DNA from: DASTRU01 sp035761045
GTDB lineage: Bacteria; Pseudomonadota; Gammaproteobacteria; Burkholderiales; Burkholderiaceae_E
DNA: 15,838 bases
Assembly: GCA_035761045.1 (NCBI GenBank)
Contig: DASTRU010000284.1
Span: 1 to 15,838, forward strand
Reading direction: 5' to 3'
Under the pieces are notes generated by a model, which saw nothing but the letters and a program-made list of their open reading frames with translations, searched no databases and was not told the origin of the DNA. The translations under genes and the position numbers were made by a program. Position 1 is the first letter of the stretch; each line of letters opens with the position of its first letter. Shown piece after piece: positions 1-8,091 of this stretch.

Positions 1-66
1 TTCGCCCGCGCCCAGCACGAGAACGCGCGGCGTGTGTTGGAGTTGAAGTGCGTTGAACATGCTCAT
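1..66 (-). CDS. murD: MurD, UDP-MurNAc-L-Ala:D-Glu ligase (5' end only)
   Basis: Only the first 22 codons are inside the window; the rest lies beyond the left edge. The visible N-terminus contains RVLVLGAGE, which fits the Rossmann-like nucleotide-sugar binding start of MurD in betaproteobacteria. MurD is the cytoplasmic ATP-dependent ligase that adds D-glutamate to UDP-MurNAc-L-alanine. The position directly after mraY is the usual dcw order and is the main reason for the name. Two in-frame ATGs are possible. The one at 66 shares its A with the mraY stop (TGATG), suggesting translational coupling; the other is at 60. I chose 66. Identity rests on a short stretch plus context. Confidence 0.8.
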   Translation of the reverse strand, partial: MSMFNALQLQHTPRVLVLGAGE

Positions 67-1220
67 CACCGCAGCTTCAAGGTGGAAAGACCAAACAACA
101 CGAGCAGCATCGTGATGATCCAAAACCGCACGACGACTTGCGTTTCCTTCCAGCCCGAGAGTTCGTAGTGATGATGCAAGGGCGCCATGCGAAAGATGCG
201 CTTGCCGCCCGAGTACTTGAAGTACAGCACTTGGATCATCACCGACAGCGTCTCGGCGACGAACACGCCGCCCATGATGAAGAGCACCATTTCCTGGCGC
301 ACGATGACCGCGATCGTGCCCAGCGCACCGCCAAGCGCGAGCGCGCCCACGTCACCCATGAACACTTGCGCCGGATAGGCGTTGAACCACAAGAACGCGA
401 GCCCCGCGCCCGCGAGCGCGCCGCAGAAAATCAATAACTCGCCCGCACCCGGGATGTAGGGAATCAACAGGTACTTGGAGAACACGGCGCTGCCAGTCAC
501 GTAGGCAAACAGACCCAAGGCGGAGCCGACCATCACCACCGGCATGATCGCGAGGCCATCCAAGCCGTCGGTCAAATTCACCGCGTTGCTGGTGCCGACG
601 ATCACGAAATACGTCAGCACGATGAAGCCCCATACGCCCAGCGGATACGCGACGTTTTTAAAGAACGGCACGATCAAATCCGCGCGCGGCGGCAGCGACA
701 ACGCGAACCCGCTTTGCACCCATTGCAGTAGCAAGCCCAGCGCGTTGATGTTGTTCGCGCCGCCCACGCTAAACGCGAGATAAAACGCGGCGACCAAGCC
801 CACCACCGTCTGCCAAAAATATTTTTCCTTCGCCGACAAACCCTTGGGATTGCGATGCACGACCTTGCGGTAATCGTCCACCCAACCGATCCAACCAAAG
901 CCAAAGGTCACGATCAGCACGATCCAGATGAATCGGTTGCTCAAGTCCATCCACAACAAGGTGGAGATGCCGATCGACAACAAAATCAGCGCGCCGCCCA
1001 TCGTCGGCGTGCCGGATTTGACGAGGTGGGTTTGCGGCCCGTCGGTGCGCACCGCTTGGCCGACTTTCCATGCGGTGAGGCGGCGAATGACGGGCGGGCC
1101 GGCGAGCAGCCCAATCACGAGCGCCGTCATCGTGGCGAGCACGGCGCGCAAGGTCAGGTAATTAAAGACCGCGAACGCGCGCACGTCCTGCGCAAGCCAT
1201 TGAAAAAGTTCTAACAGCAT
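66..1220 (-). CDS. mraY: MraY, phospho-MurNAc-pentapeptide translocase
   Basis: This inner-membrane enzyme moves phospho-MurNAc-pentapeptide from UDP onto undecaprenyl phosphate, giving lipid I. The 384-residue product is of normal length and has many hydrophobic segments, the first at about residues 23-42. Signature elements are all present: the Asp pair in GWVDDYRK (D115, D116), NAVNLTDGLDGLA at 212-224, FMGDVGALALGG at 287-298, and the His-rich PLHHHYELSGW at 347-357. The reading frame stays open upstream, but the start MLLELFQW at 1220 matches the family N-terminus. No strong Shine-Dalgarno sequence is seen. A 40-nt gap separates it from murF, and its stop overlaps the murD start. Nothing in the sequence suggests loss of function. 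Confidence 0.97.
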   Translation of the reverse strand: MLLELFQWLAQDVRAFAVFNYLTLRAVLATMTALVIGLLAGPPVIRRLTAWKVGQAVRTDGPQTHLVKSGTPTMGGALILLSIGISTLLWMDLSNRFIWIVLIVTFGFGWIGWVDDYRKVVHRNPKGLSAKEKYFWQTVVGLVAAFYLAFSVGGANNINALGLLLQWVQSGFALSLPPRADLIVPFFKNVAYPLGVWGFIVLTYFVIVGTSNAVNLTDGLDGLAIMPVVMVGSALGLFAYVTGSAVFSKYLLIPYIPGAGELLIFCGALAGAGLAFLWFNAYPAQVFMGDVGALALGGALGTIAVIVRQEMVLFIMGGVFVAETLSVMIQVLYFKYSGGKRIFRMAPLHHHYELSGWKETQVVVRFWIITMLLVLFGLSTLKLR

Positions 1221-1260
1221 GGGTGTGGATCGAATTGTTTTTGTCGTGATGGTTGAGCGT

Positions 1261-2649
1261 TCATCGCGCGTGCTCCTGTTCCTGCTCCACGAGCGCGGCA
1301 ACGATGTGTTCCATGCGCATGAAGCGCGAGCCTTTGACCAACGCCACCTGCGGCGGCGCGAGGTCGCGCACCGCGTCGATGGCGTCGGTGTGTTGCGTGT
1401 AATGCGTGGCGTTGGCGCCATAGGCCCGCGCGGTATCGCGCGTGGCGTCGCCCACGCAAATCAAGCGGCCAATGCCGCGCGCTTTCGCGTATTCGCCCAC
1501 TTCGCGATGAAACGCCGGACCTTGATCGCCAACCTCGCCCATGTCGCCCAACACCAGCACGGTGGATGCGCCATGCGCGGCGAGCACGTCGATGGCCGCG
1601 CGGACCGAATCGGGATTGGCGTTGTAGGTGTCGTCGATGACGAGCGCGCCATTGGCGCGGCGCTTTTGCACTAAGCGACCTTTGACTGGCGCGAAGGCTT
1701 CGAGGCCGCGCGCGATCGCATCGGCGCTCACGCCGGCCGCATGCGCGCACGCCGCGGCGGCAGTGGCGTTGAGCGCGTTGTGCAAGCCGACGGTTTGCAA
1801 ACGCACCGCGTCGATCGTCACCGCGCCGCTTAACGATAGCCGCAAGCCTTGCGCGTCTTGCGTCGCCTGGCAGCGCACGTCGCCTTCGTCCAGACCAAAG
1901 GTCAAGCACGCGCGGCGCCCGGCGAGGTCGCGCCACAACGCGTCATACGGCGTGCCGGCCGGAAACACCGCCACGCCATCGGCCGCGAGTTGCGCGAAGC
2001 ACGCCGCGTTTTCCGCCGCGACCGCCTCGACCGAGGCCATGAATTCTTGATGCTCGCGCTGCGCGTTGTTCACGAGCGCGACGTTCGGTTGCGCGATGCG
2101 CGCGATGCGCGCGATCTCGCCCGGATGATTCATGCCGAGCTCGATCACCGCCGCGCGATGCGTGTCGTTCAGCCGCAGCACCGTTAGTGGTACGCCGATC
2201 TCGTTGTTCAAATTGCCTTGCGTCGCGAGTCGATGCTCGGCGCCACACGCGGCGGCCAAGATGCTCGCGATCATTTCCTTGACGGTGGTCTTGCCGTTGC
2301 TGCCAGTCACCGCGATGGTGGGCAGCGCGAAGCGCCGACGCCAGCCAAACGCCAAATCGCCGAGCGCGCGCAAGGTGTCGGTCACGCGGATGCAGGCGAA
2401 GCTTGCGTCGTTCACATCCACATCGCGATGCACGAGCGCGGCAACGGCGCCGGCCGCGCGGGCTTGCGCGACGAAGGCGTGGCCGTCAAACCGCTCGCCA
2501 GCCAGGGCGACGAATAAATCGCCGGCTTGAATCGTGCGCGTATCGGTATGCACGCGCGCGATGGCACGCGAGGCATGCGTTTCGTTGGCGAGCGTGCCGC
2601 TCGTCATCGCGGCCACGGCGCGCAAGGTGAGCATCGCGGGCGCGTTCAT
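1261..2649 (-). CDS. murF: MurF, UDP-MurNAc-tripeptide:D-Ala-D-Ala ligase
   Basis: This cytoplasmic ATP-dependent ligase adds the D-Ala-D-Ala dipeptide to complete UDP-MurNAc-pentapeptide. The 462-residue product shows the Mur ligase plan: an N-terminal uridine-binding domain, the ATP-binding loop TGSNGKTT at 115-122, LNNEIGVPLTVLRL at 147-160, ELGMNHPGEI at 170-179, DDTYNANPDS at 339-348 and KGSRFMRME at 439-447. It starts with ATG at 2649, overlapping the murE stop as ATGA. A perfect GGAGG lies 7 nt before this ATG inside the end of murE, which settles the start over an in-frame Met five codons later. Its product is the substrate of MraY, encoded next. Confidence 0.97.
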   Translation of the reverse strand: MNAPAMLTLRAVAAMTSGTLANETHASRAIARVHTDTRTIQAGDLFVALAGERFDGHAFVAQARAAGAVAALVHRDVDVNDASFACIRVTDTLRALGDLAFGWRRRFALPTIAVTGSNGKTTVKEMIASILAAACGAEHRLATQGNLNNEIGVPLTVLRLNDTHRAAVIELGMNHPGEIARIARIAQPNVALVNNAQREHQEFMASVEAVAAENAACFAQLAADGVAVFPAGTPYDALWRDLAGRRACLTFGLDEGDVRCQATQDAQGLRLSLSGAVTIDAVRLQTVGLHNALNATAAAACAHAAGVSADAIARGLEAFAPVKGRLVQKRRANGALVIDDTYNANPDSVRAAIDVLAAHGASTVLVLGDMGEVGDQGPAFHREVGEYAKARGIGRLICVGDATRDTARAYGANATHYTQHTDAIDAVRDLAPPQVALVKGSRFMRMEHIVAALVEQEQEHAR

Positions 2650-4163
2650 GCGTGCGCCTCCCGCGCGGCGAGCGCGTCGCGCGCTTCGTCGGGGTCGTAA
2701 AACGGATGCTGAACGCCCGCGATGTCTTGCGTGCGCTCGTGGCCCTTGCCAGCGAGCAAGATCACGTCGCGCGCGTCGGCTTGCGTAATCGTCGAGCGAA
2801 TCGCTTCGCGCCGGTCGAGTTCCACGCGATGAACGGCATGAGCGGGCAGCCCCGCGCGCATGTCGTTAAGAATCGCGGCCGGGTCTTCGTTGCGTGGGTT
2901 GTCGCTCGTGAGCACGACGACATCGGCGAGTTTGGCGGCGGCGGCGGCCATCAATGGGCGCTTGCCTTTGTCGCGATTGCCGCCGCAACCGCATATGGCG
3001 ATCAAGCGTCCGCCGCGCACGCGCGCGACGGGGCGCAAGGCCTCGAGCGCGTTTTCAAGCGCGTCGGGCGTATGCGCGTAATCGACGACCACGAGCGGCG
3101 CGGCACCGGCCTGCGCCGGTTGCACGCACTGCAAGCGCCCTTCGGCGGGCGCGACGTCGCGCAGCGCATCGACGGCCGCTTGCGCATCGATGCCAGCGCC
3201 GATCAGCGCGCCCAAACACGCAAGCCAATTAATGACGTTGTAGCGACCCAGCACGCCGAGTTCGACGTTGAACACCGCGCCGTCGTCCAAGCGAACCGCG
3301 AAAGCCGTGCCGTCGCGCAGCGTGCGTACGTCGTAAGCGCGAATCAAGTGTTCAACGGCCGACGCATCGGCGACGTCGCTCAAGGTCACGCCCATCGTGC
3401 GAATACCGTTGCCTCGCGCGCGCGCGGCCATGCGTGGGCCGGCCGCGTCGTCGAGCACCACGACGGCGGCGCGCGCCTCGCGACGATCGAACAAGCGCGC
3501 CTTGGCGGCTTCGTACTCGGCCATCGTGCCGTGGTAGTCGAGATGGTCGCGCGTGAGGTTGGTGAACACCACGACATCGAAATGCAGGCCGTCGAGCCGG
3601 CCTTGGTCCAAGCCAATCGACGAAACCTCGATCGCCAGCGCTTGCGCGCCTTGCGCGTGCAAGTCGCGCACGGCTTCGTGCAAGCGCCAAATGTCGGGCG
3701 TGGTGAGTCCCGTGGAATCGAGCGCGCCCGGAAAGCCCGCGCCCAAGGTGCCGATCGTCGCGCACCGTTGACCGAGGCGGTTCAGCGCATGCGCGAGCCA
3801 GCTCGTGCACGTGGTTTTGCCGTTGGTGCCCGTCACGCCGATGGTCAACATCGACGCATCGGGCGCGCCGTAATGCGCGCGCGCGAGGGAGCCGGCGATG
3901 CGCGTCAAGCCGTCCACCGCCAAGGCCGGCGCGCCAGGGGCGCGCAATTCCGCGCCTTGGGCCTCGTGCATGACCGCGATCGCGCCGCTCGCCAAGGCGG
4001 TGTCGATGAACGCGCGGCCATCCGCCCGGCCACCCGGCACCGCCACGAACACATCGCCCGAACGCACGCGGCGGCTGTCGGCGACTAAGCGCGCATGCGG
4101 CGCGACGCCGCGCAGCCAGTGCAGCGCGGCGTCGAGCGCGCGTTGATCGGCGGCGGCGGTCAC
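2646..4163 (-). CDS. murE: MurE, UDP-MurNAc-L-Ala-D-Glu:meso-diaminopimelate ligase
   Basis: MurE adds the third amino acid of the peptidoglycan stem peptide in the cytoplasm, using ATP. The 505-residue product has the ATP loop GVTGTNGKTTCTSW (P-loop at 112-118), SSIGLDQGRL at 181-190, NLTRDHLDYHGTM at 202-214, DYAHTPDAL at 361-369 and GKGHE at 472-476. DNPRNEDP at 421-428 carries the DNPR motif that marks enzymes using meso-diaminopimelate rather than lysine. The start is a GTG at 4163 overlapping the ftsI stop (GTGA), preceded by AGGAAA at a suitable spacing. The reverse strand holds a long spurious open frame, a by-product of high GC at third codon positions. Confidence 0.97.
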   Translation of the reverse strand: MTAAADQRALDAALHWLRGVAPHARLVADSRRVRSGDVFVAVPGGRADGRAFIDTALASGAIAVMHEAQGAELRAPGAPALAVDGLTRIAGSLARAHYGAPDASMLTIGVTGTNGKTTCTSWLAHALNRLGQRCATIGTLGAGFPGALDSTGLTTPDIWRLHEAVRDLHAQGAQALAIEVSSIGLDQGRLDGLHFDVVVFTNLTRDHLDYHGTMAEYEAAKARLFDRREARAAVVVLDDAAGPRMAARARGNGIRTMGVTLSDVADASAVEHLIRAYDVRTLRDGTAFAVRLDDGAVFNVELGVLGRYNVINWLACLGALIGAGIDAQAAVDALRDVAPAEGRLQCVQPAQAGAAPLVVVDYAHTPDALENALEALRPVARVRGGRLIAICGCGGNRDKGKRPLMAAAAAKLADVVVLTSDNPRNEDPAAILNDMRAGLPAHAVHRVELDRREAIRSTITQADARDVILLAGKGHERTQDIAGVQHPFYDPDEARDALAAREAHA

Positions 4164-5950
4164 AAGCTTTCCTGCACGCCTTCGGCGGGCGTGATGCTGG
4201 TTTTGAACGGCGCGTCGGGCGGCACGTTGAGCAACCGCAACGCCGCGCTCGCGATCGACGCGAAGGCCGGCGCGGCCACGTCGCCGCCGTAATACTTGCC
4301 TTGCGGCTCGTCGATCATCACCGCGATGACGATGCGCGGATCGGATGCCGGCGCGAAGCCGGCGAACGAGCCGATGTACTTGCCGTCGGCGTACCCGCCG
4401 TTTTCCTGCTTGCGCGCGGTGCCGGTTTTACCGGCGACGCGGTAGCCAATGATTTGCGCTTTCGGCGCGGTGCCGCCGGGGCCGGTCGCCATCTCGAGCA
4501 TGTCGCGCAGGACCTTCGCGGTGGCCGACGACATCACGCGCGTGCCTTGCGCGGGTGCGTCGGCTTTCAGCAACGTCAGCGGCGCGATGTCGCCGTCGCG
4601 CGCGAACGCGGTGTAGGCGCGTGCCAATTGCGCGAGCGATACCGAAATGCCGTAGCCGTACGACATCGTGGCCTGTTCGATTGGCCGCCAGCTCGTGTAG
4701 GGCCGCACCCGGCCCGAGGCCGCGCCCGGAAACGCAAGCCGCGCGAGCTGCGGCGCTTCGGTCGGCGACGTGATGGTTCCCCCAAAGGTGGGCGCTTGAC
4801 CAAAGCCGACCGAGGTGAACATCTCCCACATTTGCTGCGCCGGCATTTGCATGGCCATCTTGGTCGTGCCGACGTTGCTCGACTTTTGGACCACCTCGGC
4901 CACCGTCAACGCGCCGTGCGGATGCGCGTCGCTGATCGTCGCGGTGCCAATCGTCAGTCGCCCTGGCGCGGTTTGGATCACCGTATTGGGCGTGACGCGG
5001 CCGGTTTCGATCGCCAACGCGGCGGTGAACGGCTTCATCGTGGAGCCGGGCTCGAACAAATCGGTGATCACGCGGTTGCGCAATTGCGCGCCCGCGAGCT
5101 TGGTGCGCTGGTTCGGGTTGTAGCTCGGCAAATTCGCCAGCGCGAGCACCTCGCCGGTTCGCGCATCCACCACGATGGCGGCACCCGCCTTCGCGTGGTG
5201 TTGATCCACCGCGGCCTTCAGCGCCGAATACGTCGCGCTTTGGATCTTCGCGTCGATCGACAACGCCACGTCGCGACCGTCGACCGGGGCGCGCAGCAAC
5301 GCGCTTTCCTCGATCACCCGGCCGAGCCGGTCCTTGATCACGCGCCGGCTACCCGGTTGCCCGGCCAGCACGCGCTCCAACGCCAACTCCACGCCCTCTT
5401 GGCCGACTTCTTCCACGTTCGTGAAGCCCAGCACGTGCGAGAAGGTTTCGGCTTCGGGGTAGTAGCGGCGGAATTCGCGTCGCTGATGAATGCCTTGCAA
5501 TTCAAGCGCGGCGATTCGCTCGGCGGTCGCCATATCGACCTGGCGCTTGAGGTAAACAAACTTGCGATCGTCTTGATCGAGCTTGCGGCGCAATTCCTTC
5601 TCGGGCATGTCGAGCAGCTTGGCCAGGCGCGCGATCTTCGGGCTTTTGGTGTCGACGTCCTCGGGAATCGCCCAAATCGCCTTGACTTGCACCGACGATG
5701 CCACCACCACGCCGTTGCGATCGGTGATCTTGCCGCGCATGGCCGGCATCTCGAGCACGCGCTGATAACGCGATGCGCCTTGCTGTTGCAAGAAATCATG
5801 CGAAACGCCTTGCAGCCACAGCGCGCGACCCAACAAGGCGACGAACATCACCGTCAAGCCGAACGACACCAGCTTCGACCGCCACGCCGGCAACCGCACG
5901 GCGAGTACCGGGCTTGAGGTAAAGCCCATGCCTTTGGCGCCTTGTCTCAT
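4160..5950 (-). CDS. ftsI: FtsI (PBP3), septal peptidoglycan transpeptidase
   Basis: FtsI is the class B penicillin-binding protein that crosslinks peptidoglycan at the division septum. The 596-residue product has a short cytoplasmic N-terminus, one membrane anchor at about residues 26-46, a periplasmic pedestal that includes MRGKITDRNG at 71-80, and a C-terminal transpeptidase domain. The three catalytic motifs are intact: STMK with nucleophile S303, SSN at 357-359, and KTGT at 508-511. It is preceded by ftsL with a 4-nt ATGA overlap and followed by murE with a GTGA overlap, so expression is probably coupled. Length and motifs are ordinary for the family. Confidence 0.97.
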   Translation of the reverse strand: MRQGAKGMGFTSSPVLAVRLPAWRSKLVSFGLTVMFVALLGRALWLQGVSHDFLQQQGASRYQRVLEMPAMRGKITDRNGVVVASSVQVKAIWAIPEDVDTKSPKIARLAKLLDMPEKELRRKLDQDDRKFVYLKRQVDMATAERIAALELQGIHQRREFRRYYPEAETFSHVLGFTNVEEVGQEGVELALERVLAGQPGSRRVIKDRLGRVIEESALLRAPVDGRDVALSIDAKIQSATYSALKAAVDQHHAKAGAAIVVDARTGEVLALANLPSYNPNQRTKLAGAQLRNRVITDLFEPGSTMKPFTAALAIETGRVTPNTVIQTAPGRLTIGTATISDAHPHGALTVAEVVQKSSNVGTTKMAMQMPAQQMWEMFTSVGFGQAPTFGGTITSPTEAPQLARLAFPGAASGRVRPYTSWRPIEQATMSYGYGISVSLAQLARAYTAFARDGDIAPLTLLKADAPAQGTRVMSSATAKVLRDMLEMATGPGGTAPKAQIIGYRVAGKTGTARKQENGGYADGKYIGSFAGFAPASDPRIVIAVMIDEPQGKYYGGDVAAPAFASIASAALRLLNVPPDAPFKTSITPAEGVQESL

Positions 5951-6249
5951 CGCGCACCCCCAGGCGTTGCCTTGGTGTTTTTACCCTCGGCCGCGTTCAT
6001 GTACTGCGTCCGATCGGGCGTGACGGGCCGCATGCCGAGCTGCTGGCGCGCGGTCTGTTCGATCAAGCTGTGTTTTCCCCACGCGGTTTGTTCGAGCTGC
6101 AACTGCGCCCATTGCTGATCAAGCCGGCGTTGCTCGTCGCGCGCGCGTTCGAGTTCCACGAACACATGGCGCGCGCGCTGCTGCGACGTGACGAGCGACA
6201 AGGCGCTGACCACGACCGCCACGGCGAGCACTAAGTGGCCGATCCTCAT
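5947..6249 (-). CDS. ftsL: FtsL, cell division protein
   Basis: FtsL is a small bitopic divisome protein that works with FtsB and FtsQ to activate FtsW-FtsI. The 100-residue product has a hydrophobic membrane segment at about residues 4-21, followed by a charged, heptad-like periplasmic coiled coil (about 28-70, rich in E, R, Q and L) and a low-complexity tail. Primary sequence is poorly conserved in this family, so the name rests on size, topology and position between rsmH and ftsI. The ATG at 6249 overlaps the rsmH stop (ATGA), and GGGAG/GAGG lies just upstream. Confidence 0.93.
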   Translation of the reverse strand: MRIGHLVLAVAVVVSALSLVTSQQRARHVFVELERARDEQRRLDQQWAQLQLEQTAWGKHSLIEQTARQQLGMRPVTPDRTQYMNAAEGKNTKATPGGAR

Positions 6250-7202
6250 GCCTCGCTCCCGGCGCGCAGCGGCGCTTCGGTGCGCGTGGCCGCGCGCAGC
6301 ACCGCCGAGCGCGCGCGCGGATTAGCCGCGATTTCCGCCGCGCTAGGCAATACGCGTTCGAGTTCGGTTAACGCCGGCGCGGGCAGTTCGCTTTCGCGCA
6401 ACGGCAAGCGCGCGAGCGCTTCGGGCACCCGCGTTTGCATCTGTAAAAACCGTTTGACGATGCGGTCTTCAAGCGAATGAAACGAGATCACCGCGACGCG
6501 CCCGCCGGGCACTAGCCGCTTGACCGCCGCCTCCAGCGCTATCGGAAGCTCTTCCAGCTCACGGTTGACGTGAATCCGTAGAGCTTGAAAGGTGCGCGTC
6601 GCCGGGTCTTGCCCCGGTTCGCGCGAACGCACCGCGCGAGCCACGATCGCGGCAAGATCGCTGGTGCGCGTGATCGGCTGTTGCGCGCGGCGAGCAGTAA
6701 TCGCCTTTGCAACCGAGACAGCAAACCGTTCTTCCCCATAGTCGCGTATCACCCTAGCGAGCTCGCCCTCCGCGGCGGAGGCGACAAAATCAGCGGCCGA
6801 GGCGCCGCGCGTGGTGTCCATGCGCATGTCCAGCGGCCCGTCGTAGCGAAAGCTAAAGCCGCGACGCGGATCGTCGAGTTGCGGCGAACTCACGCCCAGA
6901 TCGAACAACACGCCGTCCACGCGATCGATGCCGCGCGCATCCAGCTCGGGCCCGAGGTCGACGAAGCCGGCATGCACGATGGAAAAGCGCGGATCGTCGA
7001 TGGTCGCGGCCGCCGCGATGGCTTCCGGATCCTTGTCGAACGCGACCAAACGACCTTGCGCGCCCAAGCGCGCGAGCACCGCGCGCGAATGACCACCGCG
7101 CCCAAACGTCGCGTCCACATACACGCCGTGCGCGCGCACCCGTAATGCAAGGAGGGATTCCTCCAGCAGCACGCTTTGATGCCGGCCGGTCGATGGTTCC
7201 AC
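6246..7202 (-). CDS. rsmH: RsmH (MraW), 16S rRNA C1402 N4-methyltransferase
   Basis: RsmH uses S-adenosylmethionine to methylate N4 of cytidine 1402 in 16S rRNA at the ribosomal P site. The 318-residue product shows the SAM-binding DATFGRGGHS at 30-39, LFDLGVSSPQLDDPRRGFS at 99-117, FQALRIHVNRELEEL at 205-219, FHSLEDRIVK at 241-250 and the terminal NPRARSAVLR at 294-303. I chose the GTG at 7202, 13 nt after the mraZ stop, with TAAGGG upstream. A TTG at 7235 would add 11 residues and overlap mraZ but has no Shine-Dalgarno sequence. The family N-terminus normally begins close to the (R)H(x)SVLL segment, which also favours 7202. Confidence 0.95.
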   Translation of the reverse strand: MEPSTGRHQSVLLEESLLALRVRAHGVYVDATFGRGGHSRAVLARLGAQGRLVAFDKDPEAIAAAATIDDPRFSIVHAGFVDLGPELDARGIDRVDGVLFDLGVSSPQLDDPRRGFSFRYDGPLDMRMDTTRGASAADFVASAAEGELARVIRDYGEERFAVSVAKAITARRAQQPITRTSDLAAIVARAVRSREPGQDPATRTFQALRIHVNRELEELPIALEAAVKRLVPGGRVAVISFHSLEDRIVKRFLQMQTRVPEALARLPLRESELPAPALTELERVLPSAAEIAANPRARSAVLRAATRTEAPLRAGSEA

Positions 7203-7215
7203 GTTCGAGCGGCCC

Positions 7216-7644
7216 TTAGAAAGAAAAACTGCCAAGGGACTCGGGTAACCCAGCCTCTAATGCCTGGGCCTCGAGCGCATCGTGCGTGGCGCGGTCCCAC
7301 AACTCGAAGTGCGCGCCCATGCCGAGCAGCAGGACGTCTTTTTCGAGCTTGGCGGCGGCGCGTAATTCCGGGCTGATCAACATGCGGCCCGAGCCGTCGA
7401 GATCGACATCCAATGCGTGGCCGAGCAGCAGGCGTTGCAAAGCGCGCGCGGACGCTGGAAAGGCTGAAATTTCGCGCCGCTTTTCTTCCCACACGGGGCG
7501 CGGGTAGAGCAACAAGCACCCATCGGGATGCCGAGTCAAAGTGAGTTGTCCCGCGCATTGCTGTTGCAGCGCGTCACGATGCCGAGCAGGAACGGATAAC
7601 CGCCCTTTCGCGTCGAGACTTAGCGCTGAACCGCCTTGGAACAC
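7216..7644 (-). CDS. mraZ: MraZ, transcriptional repressor of the dcw cluster
   Basis: MraZ is a SpoVT/AbrB-fold DNA-binding protein that assembles into rings and represses its own dcw operon. The 142-residue product has the two expected half-repeats: SLDAKGRLSVPARHR at 9-23 and DLDGSGRMLISPELR at 81-95. The frame is open further upstream to 7716. I chose the GTG at 7644 because AGGGGG lies 5 nt before it, the predicted N-terminus (M)FQGGSALSLD matches the family, and the length is normal. The longer start would sit inside the promoter and operator boxes. It is the first gene of the cluster, so autoregulation would affect all downstream genes. Confidence 0.95.
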   Translation of the reverse strand: MFQGGSALSLDAKGRLSVPARHRDALQQQCAGQLTLTRHPDGCLLLYPRPVWEEKRREISAFPASARALQRLLLGHALDVDLDGSGRMLISPELRAAAKLEKDVLLLGMGAHFELWDRATHDALEAQALEAGLPESLGSFSF

Positions 7645-7681
7645 GGGTACCCCCTGGGAACGAAATGTGCTGGAATTTTGG

Positions 7682-7720
7682 GCCACATCGACCCACTTTT
7701 TTGCACTTCCTCCCACTTTA
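7682..7720 (-). promoter_or_regulatory. Probable MraZ operator: four boxes at 10-bp period
   Basis: Read on the minus strand, four related pentamers occur at exactly 10-nt steps: GTGGG (7716-7712), GTGCA (7706-7702), GTGGG (7696-7692) and GTGGC (7686-7682). MraZ of other bacteria binds direct TGGG repeats with this helical spacing upstream of mraZ. Boxes 1 and 3 are perfect, 4 keeps GTGG, and 2 is degenerate. The first box overlaps the predicted -10 element, so bound MraZ would block RNA polymerase. The assignment is inferred from spacing, sequence and position. Confidence 0.8.
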
Positions 7721-7743
7721 GGGAAACCCCCCTACCCGGTCAA
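7715..7743 (-). promoter_or_regulatory. Sigma70-like promoter of mraZ/dcw cluster
   Basis: On the minus strand, TTGACC (7743-7738, 5 of 6 to consensus) and TAAAGT (7720-7715, 4 of 6) are separated by exactly 17 nt. The -10 overlaps the first putative MraZ box, and transcription would start about 60-65 nt before the mraZ GTG. Confidence 0.7.
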
Positions 7744-7744
7744 G

Positions 7745-8091
7745 CCGACTCCTTTGAATTTCATTGGCAGAACAAGGACTTAGCGAACTTTTTTACATTT
7801 CCTTGAGAGTCGAAAACACTTAGAAATGAGGGGGTTGGCGATACAAGTGCAAGTACCTTGTCAACACATCGGCGATTTATCGTAAATGTGATGTATTGCG
7901 CGGCACAGCATTTGCGAATGCTATTGGCACGATACCTGCAACCCCCTCCTCTCGCCCCCTCGGCGTAATGGTTTGCTGAAAGTTTTTCTTATGTCCTCGC
8001 GGCATCCGTCCTCCGAGGCGGGGAACGCACGCGCTCGTTTCGCGCGAGCGCGACGCTTTGTAATTAGCGTGCTATTCAAGGGAGATAACGG
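7745..8091. other. Intergenic region between divergent mraZ and lipoprotein gene
   Basis: No coding region is convincing in these roughly 350 bases. The left part is AT-richer than its surroundings. The right part holds a GC-rich inverted repeat (8030-8052) and the ribosome binding site of the lipoprotein gene, AAGGGAG at 8078-8084, 7 nt before its ATG. A plus-strand TTGTCA at 7858-7863 could be a -35 element, but no good -10 follows, so I do not call a promoter for the lipoprotein gene. Confidence 0.6.
8030..8052 (+). repeat. 8-bp inverted repeat in lipoprotein gene leader
   Basis: CGCGCTCG at 8030-8037 and CGAGCGCG at 8045-8052 can form a perfect 8-bp stem with a 7-nt TTTCGCG loop, about 40 nt before the lipoprotein ATG. 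No U-run follows on the plus strand, so it is not a typical intrinsic terminator. It may be a leader hairpin or may be chance in GC-rich DNA. Confidence 0.45.

Noticed and set aside
1211..1936. 241-codon minus-strand frame overlapping murF
   Set aside because: It is an out-of-frame shadow of murF with arginine-rich, motif-free translation.
2652..4088. 478-codon open frame on the plus strand opposite murE
   Set aside because: It is fully antisense to a clear murE gene, rich in R, A and H as expected from reverse reading of GC-rich codons, and shows no recognisable motif.
4301..5917. 538-codon open frame on the plus strand opposite ftsI
   Set aside because: Antisense to ftsI, which has all catalytic motifs. 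The frame is a composition artefact with Arg/His-rich low-complexity protein.
7645..7716. Longer N-terminus for mraZ starting at 7716
   Set aside because: It would translate the operator boxes and the leader. The GTG at 7644 has AGGGGG just upstream and gives the normal family length.
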